Source: Mrakia gelida
Taxonomy: Eukaryota > Basidiomycota > Tremellomycetes > Cystofilobasidiales > Mrakiaceae
Length of the DNA stretch: 64,000 bases
Direction of reading: 5' to 3'
Assembly (NCBI GenBank): GCA_024345305.1
Contig: BRON01000021.1
Location: forward strand, 124,001-188,000
The notes under the pieces were generated by a model. It was not told the DNA's origin, did not search any database, and saw only the letters and a list, made by a program, of their open reading frames with translations. Below are positions 12,376-22,567 of the stretch, piece by piece. The position numbers and the translations under genes were made by a program. Position 1 is the first letter of the stretch. Every line of letters starts with the position of its first letter.

Positions 12376-12541
12376 CCAGCATGGAAGCTTCCAATCTCAG
12401 GCGAAGCTGGTCGTCCCTAGCTGTTCCCGCCGAGCTAGCAGGGTGTTTGAGAACGAAAGAGGTTGCCACCCGTCGATTGTCGATGTTGATTTTGGACCGG
12501 AGGAGCTCGTATCTGATGGTCATCAGAGCGACGGCTAGGCT
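12376..12541 (-). pseudogene. exon of an unidentified minus-strand gene
   Basis: Bounded by an acceptor (ctccttacag) at 12541 and a GTGAGT donor at about 12368-12373. The exon codes AVALMTIRYELLRSKINID and then a charged helix ending LEASMLE, with good codon bias. The frame meets TGA just before the donor, which may be another decay mutation. Its upstream intron is interrupted by the LTR at 12571-12749. Family unknown. Confidence 0.35.
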
Positions 12542-12570
12542 GTAAGGAGAGAGGGGGAGAGGGAAGGAGA

Positions 12571-12749
12571 TGTTGACGGTAGCGACGCGAGGACCCCATG
12601 TGTTCCATTTCTCACATAGCTCACTCCATACTTTCCCACGCCAGCTGTCGTCATTCTCTCTCTCTTTTAGTATAGTAGTCCTCGTCGTCTAGCGTGGGAT
12701 CATAACTAACTTGCACAACCCTAACTCCCCAGGACCGGAAATTTCAACA
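12571..12749 (+). mobile_element. solo LTR, type A (copia)
   Basis: 179 bp from TGTTGACGGT to TTTCAACA, the same length as the type A LTRs at 31864 and 33104. It shares their internal landmarks: the tttctcacatag segment, the gccagctgtcgtcat segment, and the closing aacttgcacaacc...ccaggaccgga block. Flanks GGAGA and AGAGA look like an imperfect 5-bp target duplication. No internal coding sequence adjoins it, so it is a solo LTR. It appears to sit in an intron of the minus-strand relic on its left. Confidence 0.85.
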
Positions 12750-13533
12750 AGAGACGGCGGTCAGGTCTGAGCTCGCAACGAGGGAAGGAGATGGTTCGAG
12801 ACGAGTCGAGCTGGGACGAAGCAGGAGAGGATCACCTTCTCCACCTTTTCCCCTCTGGGCCCGTGTCCCTCTCCCAAGAGTTCCTCAATCTTCCTCGCCT
12901 TCCGAGGCATCCGAGATCGTCCCACTCCTACTCCAGCGCCTCCTCCGTTCGAACTGGTTGATGCAAAAGAGGACGAGCTGAAGGTGGATCAGGAGGTGGA
13001 TGCTCGACGATGTTTGGATTTCAATCGGGCTGAGATGGTCGAGAGGGAAGTATGTGTGGGCGAGAAGGAGGTCATCGTGGTTGGCGGGTAGAGCGGAAGG
13101 AGGTGGAACAGGTCGAAGCTCAACGTGAGGCCGGCATGAGCGAGAGGGAGTTTGGCGAGGAAACCGAAGAGCCGGGGGAGGTCAAATTTGCTTGATGAGA
13201 TTGCGAGTGGGGAGCGGGTGGGAAAGAAGGTGGGAAGAGGTATAGAAGTTGAGGACGAGGGTGGGCGTGAGATATGGGAGGGAAGGAACGAAACCGTCGA
13301 GCTCAACTCGACGAACCCTTCTTTCGGCATCGTCGAGCTCATCTCCCTTCCTATCAACGACCACGACCCCAAGCAGCTTTTCTCTCGCCTATCCAGCCCA
13401 GACTAGAGTATCGGTACACCCTTTGACCTACCTTCTATACCCCTAAATCTTCCCCGCGAACCACCGCTTCCCTCCCTTCATCTTCCTCTCCCTCGTCTTC
13501 TCCACCTCGCTCCCTCCTCCCTCCTCCCGATCG
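12750..13533. other. exon-like fragments, unidentified
   Basis: Both strands have C3-biased stretches. On plus, 12790 (MVRDESSWDEAGEDHLL) is followed in another frame by EDELKVDQEVDARRCLDF and later by STNPSFGIVELISLP near 13315-13400. On minus, 12989-13250 is a Leu/Pro-rich frame. No consistent gene model or family emerged. Confidence 0.3.
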
Positions 13534-13914
13534 ATGGCCTCCCTCCCCACCAATCCCCTCCTTCTCCCTCACACTCGCCCTCCCCTGACCCCTCAACAAC
13601 TCCACCATGCATCCCCAATCTTCCGCATCGTCTGTCTCGGAAAGATCGCCTTCGCAGCCATCGACGTCCTCTCCCTCGGCGTAGGAGTCTACATCTTCAA
13701 CACCAGGGAGAGAGAGATCCACCCTTTCATGGTCATCAACGTTGTGTTCATGACTTGGCTGTGTCATGATGTGAGGGACGCTTGGAGGAAGAGGAGGGAC
13801 GCGCTGGAGAGGGTACGAGAAGGGGAGGAGGAGGGGAAGAGGGAGTCGGAGTTGAAGGGGAAGGGGTTATCGGGACGAGGGGAGGAGGAGGGGAAGAGAG
13901 ACCTAGGAGTTTGA
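13534..13914 (+). CDS. small hypothetical membrane protein
   Basis: A single 126-codon frame with strong C3 bias starts at ATG 13534. Residues about 27-55 are hydrophobic (IVCLGKIAFAAIDVLSLGVG) and probably span a membrane. A second weaker hydrophobic part (PFMVINVVFMTWL) follows, and then a long Lys/Glu/Arg tail that is partly low complexity. It could be one exon of a larger gene, because bias continues upstream. No family recognised. Confidence 0.4.
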   Translation: MASLPTNPLLLPHTRPPLTPQQLHHASPIFRIVCLGKIAFAAIDVLSLGVGVYIFNTREREIHPFMVINVVFMTWLCHDVRDAWRKRRDALERVREGEEEGKRESELKGKGLSGRGEEEGKRDLGV

Positions 13915-15174
13915 GGTTGGGCTGTAGGTTCAGCAAGGGTTTGAGTTTGTCCAGTTGTGAGTCGGTTCGAGCTGAAGGGACTGGGTCTCTTGGGGAGGAA
14001 GAAGATGGGAAAGCGATGAGGGAAGAGGAACGAGCTCGAGCCCTGATTCTTTGTTCTTTCTCTCGTTCTCTTTTCCCCCTCGCTTCCTTCGTTTCGGTAG
14101 GATCGTGGCCTTGTAGCTGAAGTGATATATATGTGGACCGCCCAATCGCTCAACCCCGAAACAACCTTCCCTCAAAATCGAGATGACGAAAAGAGGAGGG
14201 GGGGAAACGGTTAGCTCGACCTCGAATCGTCGAACTTTTTGCCTTTTCCTCCAACATCCAGCGTCCCTCCCTCATCCCTCGATCTCGCCTTCTCTAATTA
14301 TGGATTATCCCCCTCGTTGGGGAGGCTAAGTGGAGCAGCCTCGGAAGGACCACCAGTTGATCTGCAGATGGGGGACGTGAGCTCATCATCTTCTCGCTCT
14401 GAACTCTCCTCCTTCGTCGTCTTCCACTCCTCCCACACCTCACCTCGCTCAATCTCTCTATTTTCATCTACAGGCCACCTCCCTCGATGAAACGGGAGCT
14501 CGAGAGCGCGGGGCCGTTGTTCAAGTCGGAGAGTGCGCACCAGATCAGATGTAGACTAGATAAGACTCGTTTTCCATTCTCTTCGTTCTCAAACTGGACT
14601 TCGGCTGTTCGTTCTCCCTTCTCTCGTCGTTCTCCTCACGCTCATCTACACTCTCGCCCAGCCGCTGCTTATATTCATTTTTCATTCTCTATCTCTCTCT
14701 CTGCATGTATCTGTTTTCGCCTTCGCCCTTTCCATCTATCTATCTCTCTATCTCTGATCACAACATCATGCTCGTTTTCTCGCGGAAGGAAAGACAACGC
14801 GTTTCGTCTCCCTCCCTCTCGTTGAAATCAAAGCGTGCAAGGAAGTAGTCTTAATCATCGTCAGTAAGTGTCGTGTACAAGTCGTTAACAGCAGGAGAAG
14901 CGGGTAAAAAAAAAGTTAAAAAGTAGATAAAAACAAAAAGAACAAAAGGAAGGAATGACTACGTGGAGAGCTTGGAGAGCCGATGAGCCGCGTTGTAGAG
15001 GAGGAAGAGAACGCGGACGAGTACGCTGCTCCTGCTATGAAGAAGATGTGGGGGAGGACGTTCTAGTGGAAACAAGATGGAGGAATAGAGTCAGTTCTCC
15101 TTTACCCTTTACCCTCTCTTCTTTCTCTCCACTCAACATCGACAAAAGGAGGAAAGACGCCGCTTCGTCCTCTC
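13915..15174. other. no gene recognised
   Basis: Low-complexity Ser/Pro-rich and Arg/Glu-rich frames on both strands. CT and ATCT microsatellite-like sequence occurs at about 14685-14760. An A-rich stretch lies at 14905-14955. Nothing supports a gene. Confidence 0.45.
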
Positions 15175-15365
15175 ATGGAACCATCGCCAGCTTCCATGCG
15201 AATCCCTCTTGAAATCCTGCTCGCAATCATCCGACGATGCTCACCCTCCGCCCTCGCCGCCTTCGCACGATGCTCACTCGCCTGTCTCGAGATCATCTCC
15301 CTCTCCTTTACAACTACGTCGTTCTAAAGGATTTACTTTCATCGACTATGTTCTTCTTGGCTCCG
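15175..15365 (+). pseudogene. F-box protein N-terminal fragment, frameshifted
   Basis: ATG 15175 begins MEPSPASMRIPLEILLAIIR followed by RCSPSALAAFARCSLACLEI. This fits the F-box start (Leu-Pro-x-Glu-Ile, then a Ser/Ala helix) that recruits SCF substrates via Skp1. The frame then runs to a stop at 15331. Shifting by one base in the ctccctctcc run restores PLLYNYVVLKDLLSS, the usual continuation after an F-box, up to a GTAAGT donor at 15366. A one-base deletion is therefore likely. No substrate-binding repeats follow; an E-type LTR begins 66 bases downstream. Confidence 0.55.
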
Positions 15366-15431
15366 GTAAGTCCAGCTCTTTCTGGGCGTCCGGGTAGTTT
15401 CAGGAGCGGGGGTCTGGAAGCAGGGGCAAAA

Positions 15432-15738
15432 TGTTGAAAAGGACGGCGAGTGGGCAGTCGCGTCTGTTTCTAGAACATTTCTTCTCTCTCTCTCTCTTTA
15501 CATAGGTTCTCTATCTAGATAAATCATAGAGTAGTCCGTAGTTCTTTCTAGTCGGTTCTACGAAATCGACCCATAGGTATATAAGCTCACGAACCTCGCA
15601 GAGAGTTGCTCTTCACTTGTACTGACGAGCATCTCTCTGCAGGTGAGTGTAGCTTTTGCTACTCTACGTACTATCCATCTATATATCACTTGTACTGACG
15701 AGCATCTCTCTGCAGCGAGCTACACCCACCTTCTAACA
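15432..15738 (+). mobile_element. solo LTR-like element, type E
   Basis: TGTTGAAAAGG ... TTCTAACA, 307 bp. It shares layout with 48691-49012: the start, a TATA box (gtatataagc near 15580) and two direct repeats beginning CACTTGTACTGA. The 29-bp repeats at 15614-15642 and 15687-15715 are identical, and the first is followed by GTGAGT while both end in CAG. No 5-bp target duplication was found, so LTR status rests on the TG...CA ends, the TATA box and the second copy. Confidence 0.6.
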
Positions 15739-16465
15739 GATAACTCGTCAGACGCGTCCCGTCTTCGATCTCTTTCTTTTCTTCTTGTACCCTTCCGCTC
15801 TGCTTGCTCTGAAACCCTGATTCAAAATGAGCGCCTCGATATGCGGTGGCTGAAGTATAATACCGGGACTATCGCTCAACTCCAACCTCGTGTACATGAT
15901 CGTTGCCGAACATTGACGCGTCGTCTTCTGCTTTTCCCGAATGCTCTCTTCCAGAACGAGCTTACCGATTCCAATCATTTCCTTTTCCAGAGTTCGATGT
16001 CTCTCTACTCGAATAAAGTGGGCACCTCGTAGGATACGTATACGTATCGACTGAAAGAAGGAATCAGAAAAACGAACGTACGAACGAACGGAACTAGGAG
16101 ACTCAACCTCCTCTCTCTCTTTGCCCCACCACTTGTTCCCTGTCGGAATCTTTTTCGACCCAGCCTCAACAAGAGCCAACTCCTCCTCCCAAGCAACGTC
16201 GACGACAACCGTTCCCTTGACTTCTCCGAATCTCTAAAACGAGAGGACTCCCTTCTTTCGAACATCAGGGAGGAAGCCTCGAAGTCGTGTCCGAATCTTC
16301 AATTTCATCTCCTCGAAGCTGTACTCTTGGATGTTCATGATGAAACGAGATCCTCAAGATCGCGTCTGCTTCAAACTTCGGCTCTTAACCCCATTGCGCT
16401 ACCTCGAACACTCCTATATGGACCTCGAATCAAATGGATCCAAGGAGTTGAGCTATCGAGGGTAA
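15739..16465. other. no gene recognised
   Basis: Two GACGCGTC octamers lie at 15751 and 15915. Minus-strand frames at 15748-16179 and 16005-16265 are basic and without family resemblance. A short stretch near 16365-16430 looks faintly tRNA-like on the minus strand but does not fold. Confidence 0.4.
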
Positions 16466-16469
16466 ACCG

Positions 16470-16515
16470 GGATGGCTACTTCTAAAAAATGGCGACGACA
16501 GGCTGTCGTTTTTTC
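16470..16515 (-). repeat. R palindrome
   Basis: Perfect 15-nt core acgacaggctgtcgt at about 16495-16509, followed by a T run. Flanks are too diverged to align beyond about 40 bases. Confidence 0.6.
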
Positions 16516-17100
16516 TGTCCCCTTTCGTTCTGCTTATGTTCCAAATGAGAATACAATGAGCTTGAGCTTCAGCTCAGAAGTCTGATTTAAGAAGTACAGA
16601 AGATCAAAAGAAGGCTCAAGCTTGTTGGGAGAGGGTCCCGTTTTCGTACACGAGGCGACCCTGCTGCGATACAAAAAGAAACTCGATGTGACGCGATGAA
16701 AGTCCGAGAGGTCCGTAAGCTCGTTGCCTCTTCTTTCATGGGAGTGAGGGTGGATTGGGTCGGGAAGAGAGGTATCTTTGTTTGGGGGCAGAAAGGGATA
16801 CGAACAGCCGAGGGGTCGGTAAGACGCTGGGAAGTGAAGGGATCTGGGAAAGAGAAGGGGATCCGACACAACCAACGCCGTGTCTATACCCTTGTGAGTG
16901 TCATCGGCGGAACTCTCGCGCTCACAAAAGAACCAAATCTCAATGTCCTGACGCGTCTCCTGACTCGACGGGCCCCCTTGTATCCTCTACGCAAAGCATC
17001 GCCAAGCCCTTCAGCTCGCTCTCACCATGCAAGCACGTAGTAGTTCCACCATGGCCGTTCTGTCTTACAACTGACGAGATCTCGGTCCCTCCCCTCGCAG

Positions 17101-17760
17101 GTTCGAGTTCATCAAGATTCAACTCTCCTTGTTTCTCGAGAGAAGTCTCTTCAACCTCGAGGACGACACCATCAATTCCATTTCACCCTACACCGGAGCC
17201 GACGTCAAGGGTCTAATCTCAAAGGAGGTGTGCTCCTGGAACCAGTGCGTTGTCTTCCTTCCTTGGTCGACGCGTCTCTGATCGCTTATCTTATCCTCCT
17301 TTCGCCTCAACGCCCCACTCTCTCTTGTCCTTCCTCAATGACATGCCTGCTCCGGACAGGTCGATTGACTCCCCCTTCTTCCTCTCGATTTCCCAGAAGT
17401 ACACCGACTTCGGAACCGTCGTCGTGGGAAAGATCGAGTCGGACGAGTATACTGAGGAAACAGGAGACACCCTTCTCCTCATGCCCAACCGAGTACGTAC
17501 CTGCCCTAAAATCGGGTGAATCTGCCTCGCAGATTCAAGGCTGACTTCGAAACCCGCTGTTTCTGCAGACTAGTGTCGAAGTCGTCGCCATCCTCGACGA
17601 GGGTCACAAGGAGCTCGACGCCGCTCAATCGGGCGACAACATCAAGCTTCGTCTCAAGGGAATCAAGGAAGACGAGGCCTCTCCTGGATTCGTTCCGTGC
17701 AGCGTCGCTAAAGCCGTCAAGAGGTCTACCCAGTTCCACGCTCAGCTCGCAATCCTCGTG
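17101..17760 (+). pseudogene. SUP35: eRF3/Sup35 fragment (translation termination GTPase)
   Basis: Three exon blocks: 17101-17244, about 17313-17492, and 17569 to about 17760. They read FEFIKIQLSLFLERSLFN...SPYTGADVKGL...VCSW, then LLSFLNDMPAPDRSIDSPFF and KYTDFGTVVVGKIESDE...LLLMPNR, then SVEVVAILDEGHKELDAAQ...GFVPCSVAK...FHAQLAIL. This is the end of the G domain and domain 2 of eRF3. Together with eRF1, eRF3 releases peptide at stop codons. The GTP-binding motifs and domain 3 are absent. The second intron has no usable AG before SLLSFLND, so its acceptor is lost. The introns retained (one with GACGCGTC at 17269-17276) show a genomic duplicate, not a retrocopy. The block ends about 120 bases before an R repeat. 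Confidence 0.8.
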
Positions 17761-17879
17761 TCGAAGAGTCGCTCTCTTCCGACATCGGCGCTTCTACTTT
17801 TTTATTTTCGCTAACTCTTGTGCCAGCCCTTTCCAACATCGCGCAATGTCCCCAATAATATCTGCGAGCTTGAATTCTC

Positions 17880-17975
17880 AAAATAGCTGCCCGGCTTCTT
17901 GATACAGGAGAAGCTGAGTCGAAAGTTGAAACAGAAGGAGAATAAACGACAGCCTCTCGTTTTTCACCCTCGCTC
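17880..17975 (+). repeat. R repeat copy
   Basis: Sequence gcccggcttcttgatacagg leads into aaacgacagcctctcgttt (about 17944-17962), one substitution from the perfect palindrome. It aligns with the 18570 and 11800 copies. Confidence 0.6.
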
Positions 17976-18136
17976 AGTCCCCCTCCCTACCTCTTCCCCC
18001 TCCTCTCCCTTCAACTTCTTTGGCTGCCTACCCGCCCTTCTTTTTTGAACCGAGCTCATCCTCGGCTTCCGTCGTTTTAGTCTTACCTTATATGTCTATA
18101 AAAGTGTACGATTCCGGTCCAGATTTTCTCTAACAG

Positions 18137-18354
18137 TACCACTTGACTCGGAACTCCCACTACTGCCCCATCGTCAACAACGACAAGCGTACGTTTTCTC
18201 CTTCGAGCTCAACTTCCCCTCGTTCGATTCCTTCCTTCGCCTCCTTCCCACCATCACTTCGTGCCCTCCTTCCTCCCTCTCCCTCGTCTCTCAACTCCTC
18301 GAACCTACAGTCTGGACGGAAGGGGTCTGTGGGCTTGAGTTCCATCTCAAGTAG
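18137..18354 (+). pseudogene. ribosomal protein uL15 fragment
   Basis: An acceptor (taacag) precedes exon 18137-18188 coding YHLTRNSHYCPIVNNDK. A GTACGT...CTACAG intron follows, and then exon 18311-18354 coding LWTEGVCGLEFHLK and a stop. The pattern R-N-x-x-x-x-P-I-V-N-x-D-K-L-W matches the central part of eukaryotic uL15 (yeast L28, human L27a). The glycine-rich N-terminus and the C-terminal segment are missing. R repeats lie on both sides (17880-17975 and from 18570). Confidence 0.55.
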
Positions 18355-18569
18355 ATCGCAAAACTTCGAATCACGTTCTGTGCCGCAATCTTCTTCAAGA
18401 ATGTGTTGGTAATGTGTTCGTCAGGAACGGCACCTTCTGTTCGTTCTTCTGCTTTGTCTCGACCCCCAAGCTCTGCTTGATCCTCACCCCGCTCGTCCGA
18501 GGGGAGTTTCGCTGACGTTCTTGTCTTCTTTCACTCTTTTTCGGTTTTTAACTTTGAAAACTGTTCCGA

Positions 18570-18810
18570 AGCAGCCGCCCGGTCTTTTTGCGGAGGAGAG
18601 ACTGAGTGGGAAGGTGAAGCAGAAGAAGAGAAAACGACAGCCTGTCGTTTTCATCCTTCCTAGAAAGCGCTTGGAAGGCTGGATGGAAGCGTGAGTATCT
18701 GGTATCGACTTCTTGAGTCTCACCAAGTCCTGGATCTTGCTGACTGGTCCGTTTTGTACATACTGGGCTGTTCAGCAGCTGTTCATGGATTCGATCCTTC
18801 TCGTTGGAAA
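18570..18810 (+). repeat. R repeat, long copy
   Basis: Contains aaaacgacagcctgtcgtttt (18631-18651). The left flank (ggtctttttgcggaggagag) and the right flank (cctagaaagcg, then gacttcttgagtctcaccaa and tcctggatcttgctgact) align in reverse orientation with 53470-53735 and 23980-24180. This copy and the 53 kb copy show that the element extends at least 60 bases left and 130 bases right of the palindrome. Confidence 0.7.
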
Positions 18811-18839
18811 GTTAGTTCGCAGGAGTGTTAAGTTGAGAT

Positions 18840-18880
18840 GAAGGATCGATAAACGACAGCCTGTCGTTTTTTTTTTTCTG
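18840..18880 (+). repeat. R palindrome with T-run
   Basis: aaacgacagcctgtcgttt at 18851-18869 followed by about ten T. Flanks are not clearly alignable. Confidence 0.6.
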
Positions 18881-20577
18881 CTCGCTGTGGATTGGAAAGA
18901 AAGAGAGAACTGGGGTCGAAAGTGATATGGACATCTATATCACCTTGATATGGATTCAGGACTCTCCCATACCCTACATCTGACCCTAGAATCGTCCAGA
19001 TCTCCACCACTCGTGACGGGATCCGGATGACTGGGACAACAAACACCTTTACCTTCCAAGCGGGAGGGGGAGAAACGAAAGTCTTTCGGCCCATTCTGTT
19101 CAAATCCACAAAGGGTCTACTTGGGAGCAGACAGAAAATACTTGCAGTACCTGCTGCTCACCTCTGAAGGAGAGACAAGTGGGGAGACGAGAGGAAAGCC
19201 TGGAGACGGCAAGACGCGACGGAAATGAGGACGAGGAACGCAGTTTCTTCTCTTGTACGTTCGCTTCCTCTCCGAGACCTCCTTGCCGCGGTCGGACGAA
19301 CTTTACCTCTATATCTCCCTCCAACTTCCCAACCCCACGAAGGGAAAGGAGAAGCTCACCCTGTGAACCGATTTTTGTTGACTCTCCTTTTTGGGTCGAC
19401 AGGAGCATTTAGATGAACCGTGTAGAAGTGGGACGCCCCATTGAGGTTCATGAACCCATTGAGGATGAGCGCAATGAACATCTGATATTGCGATTGATGC
19501 AGGAGAAAAGAAGGCAGTCAGCAGGAAGAATACAGGAGGGAGGGGAGGGCGAGCTGGCGAGCTCAGCGGAAGAGAAGTCTCGTATGTGGCACTGCCTTGT
19601 CTCTGAGGGAGGAAGAACTGTACTGCACTCACGTTTTTGATCGTTCGGTCTCGTTTCATCTTGCCCGTGCAAAAAACAACGAGAAGAAGAGCTGAAGATA
19701 TGGTTGATAAGGAATACAAGACGAAAAAGGGTGTTCTCCTCGCCAGATCCGACGGGCTTGAGGGCGCTATCATCATTCAGAGCAGCAGACGCTGCTTTAA
19801 GGCTTGGTCTGAGTTCAAAGGTAGCGCCGGTCCTGGTATGTGGAGGGGAGTGGTGGTTTGAGGTGCCTAAGCAAAGGGCTGGCCTCGGAGGCTTGATGTG
19901 CGAAGGGATGGAACGAAACGATCGAGTTTAAGAATGTTCTTCGGACCTGCCTGCATTCTGCGGTGAAATGGATCTAGTTACGCAGTCATTCGAAAAGGCC
20001 CGTTGTTCCAGAGCGCGGGATATTGATGTTGACTCCCCCTTGTCGTCGAACACGATTCATCTGGATTGGTACAGTTGACAAGGACTGGGGTATCGCTAGA
20101 TGTATTCAGCGTGGCAGCTTAGATATGTTGTAGGAGGTAAGGAGGATGGGTGCATCTGGCTGGCGAGTTTGAAGTATGAACTTTATCGCCTTGTTTGCGT
20201 TGCTGATCTGTTTCCTTCGTTCCTGTCCCTTGGGTCCTCTGACACGACCCTTTTTACTTTCCACCGCATGTTACAATATTCGGGAAGGGGAAAGAGAGCG
20301 CTTTAGAAGGTATAGAAAGCATAGCTCATGACCATCTCGCCCTGTACCACCCCAGCCTTCCCTCCTCCTACCACCTTCCTTCTGGTACAGGTTCGCGGGG
20401 AACGAAAAAGAGAACAGGCACACGAAGTCTATCAGGTTGTTTGATTTGCTGAAATGTTCCCTTTGTTCTTGTCACGCTGTTCCCCAAGCCCCAAGGTTCA
20501 GCTTCAGAACCCGGAGTAGTGTGACCGTGGGCATGGAACGATGCCGCGTCCCGGTAGAGTTGAACGAGCGCTCCACA
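18881..20577. other. no gene recognised
   Basis: About 1.7 kb with short frames on both strands and no family resemblance. Probably decayed sequence. Confidence 0.45.
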
Positions 20578-21823
20578 ATGTTCACTCCTTCCTTGGAGTC
20601 GACGGTCTTGAGGAAGGCGCTGTTCCATTTATACACCATCTCGTGTGAGAACTTGGGGTTGAAGCTACGTCTGAAACGAACGAGCGAGCGGGAGGGGGAG
20701 GGAGGGACGCGACGAGAGAGAGGGACGCGCTGACCTCTTGTTTTCGTTGTTCGTTTCGTACAGGCCGTCAACTCAGCAAACCCGTTCGAGCTACGTTCCT
20801 TGGCATTCAGGCGAGACTTATGGGCGTGCGAGGGAACAGCAAGTACCACTGTACCTTTTTTCCTCCCTCCCCCCCCTTTCTTCTCCTTTTCTTCCTCGCG
20901 ATGTTCGTTCTGACCTTCGTTCTTTCGCTTTTCACTCGGCGTGTGTTACTTCAGACTGCGACATCCGACCCAACTCCAAGTACGAACAACGAAACCTCGC
21001 TCTGTTCGGAAACGGGACTGGAGGAACGCACAGGACCGAACCGACCAACTCGTCCTCTGCTTCTACTTCTGCTTCGGGTTCGGAGGTCGAGATGTCGGAG
21101 GGATCGGAGCAGGAGCAGGACGTTGGATGCTGTTGGGTCGGACGATGATGGGGATGAGGAGGGTGGAGGAGGAGGAGGGCTGCAGACAGATGAGGCTCAG
21201 GTTTCGTTCGATTTGCATGGGTGAGTTTCGCGACTCTACTCGACGCGTCGGTTTCTGTTTCGTTGACTGACCTTCTCTCCCACCCTTTCTTTCCTCGCTC
21301 GTTCCTCTCTCAGCGCCGACCTCATACGCTCCCACTCGATGGAAGCCCTTCGAACCCCTTCCCAAAAAGCTTTCGACGACCTCAAGACTTCCACCGCCGC
21401 GTCGCACGCTTCCTCTTCCAACAACAACTCCTCCAAGCCCACCTTCGAACCCCGACCCCCCAGCTTCCTCTCCAACCTCCAACCCAAGTAACCCTCCGCA
21501 ACAACCCTCGTTCAAGCCCCTCCACCTGCTCAAACCAAACCTCGCTCCAACTGAACCTTCACCAACCGAGCTCGTCGAACACCACCACCTCCTCCTCCTC
21601 CTTCCCCGTCCCCGCTTCCACCTCCATCGTCTCCCTCCCCGGCTACCCCTTCCTCTTCGACGCCGGCCCTCTCCCTCCCAACATTCCTCCAGAAAGAGCA
21701 GCCAGGAGCGTCTGGATCAAGTTCAACGCTCATCTCGATGCGTCGATGGAGGCGGTGAGGAACCTCAGGTTCGATGTGTTCGAGTTGAGCTTGAGCAGTA
21801 TTCTAGCAGTTGGCCGACGATGA
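20578..21823 (+). pseudogene. unidentified gene relic with low-complexity acidic region
   Basis: Exon-like blocks in order: ATG 20578 (MFTPSLESTVLRKALFHLYT); 20764-20842 (NPFELRSLAFRRDLWACEGT); from 20955 (NCDIRPNSKYEQRNLALFGN) into a Ser-rich then acidic, Gly-rich region; then, after an intron with GACGCGTC at 21242, ADLIRSHSMEALRTPSQKAF; and finally VSLPGYPFLFDAGPLPPNIP and ERAARSVWIKFNAHLDASME. The acidic block needs a one-base frame change near 21120 and the block after 21480 another, so the copy looks broken. No family recognised. A further intron-like segment with GACGCGTC (21901) follows, and then copia debris. Confidence 0.4.
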
Positions 21824-22065
21824 GAAGGAGGTGTGTCATGCGCCTAGTTTGGCGGGGATCATGGCGGGGGCGGAGACGGTTGTTTTTGATGTGAGTTTGC
21901 GACGCGTCCTCGTTTCCTCGTTTTTGTTCTTCTCCTTTCCTTCTTCGGTCGTTCGTTCACTCGCGGCGACGAGGGGCTCAAAGGATATACAGAGGAATGT
22001 TCCTCGTCGGACGGCGACGGCGACGGTAAGGAGAGGTTGAGATGGGTGTCTGTTTGCGGCGCGAG

Positions 22066-22330
22066 ATCGGATGAAGGAGACCAAAACCACCAAAGAAGCG
22101 CTCACATCTCCCTACGCCGAATACTGGAAGTCAGCCATGGACGAAGAGATGGAGTCGTTCGATTCCAACGTAGTCTGGGAGCTCACAGAGTTGCCCTCGT
22201 CGCGAAGGACAGTGGGAGGTCGATGGGTCTACCTCTTGAAGAAGGACCCAAACGGGAAGATTGCCAAGTCCAAGGCCAGATGGGTCGCGAAGGGATACTC
22301 GCAACGGGACGGCATCGACTACCTCCATGG
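22066..22330 (+). mobile_element. copia reverse transcriptase fragment
   Basis: Codes TKEALTSPYAEYWKSAMDEE, then WELTELPSSRRTVGGRWVYL and ARWVAKGYSQRDGIDY. This is nearly identical to the start of the RT domain in the element at 33.3-35.2 kb (same residues apart from a few substitutions). It ends abruptly in front of an oppositely oriented copia piece. Confidence 0.85.
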
Positions 22331-22567
22331 CGGAGATAGGAGCGTGACCGAGCCGGCGATGAACGACCTCGATCTTGTCGACTCCTGTTGCCGCGAGTGC
22401 TACGTCTTCTCCTCCTGAGCCGACTCCCTTGAAGTCTCTCACGTCCAGCATGTAGGAGTTCTTCGACACTTCTTTCCCTTCATGAACACAGATCCGTCTC
22501 AAAGGAACTGGCACCGCTTGTTGGTGGGTTGTCCCCTTGCAGGGGAACCTGGTCTCCACTCCTTTGT
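22331..22567 (-). mobile_element. copia pre-integrase fragment, opposite strand
   Basis: On the minus strand the frame reads VDKIEVVHRRLGHAPISAME, the conserved GAG-pre-integrase motif (compare ETLHRRLGHASVTAM in the 35-37 kb element). It is preceded by a diverged stretch. The match is imperfect, so it comes from another copia family. Its join to the plus-strand RT piece is head-to-head and abrupt. Confidence 0.7.

Noticed and set aside
13782..14153. Overlapping Glu/Arg-rich and Ser/Pro-rich frames on both strands
   Set aside because: Low-complexity GGA/TCC repeats keep all frames open; no evidence for a gene beyond the one at 13534.
16360..16440. tRNA-like sequence on the minus strand
   Set aside because: A D-arm-like stretch is visible, but there is no T-loop consensus and no acceptor stem.
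18570..18660. R palindrome as a Helitron 3' hairpin followed by CTRR
   Set aside because: CTAG does follow at about 12 bases in several copies, but sequence similarity between copies continues well past it, so it is not the element end.
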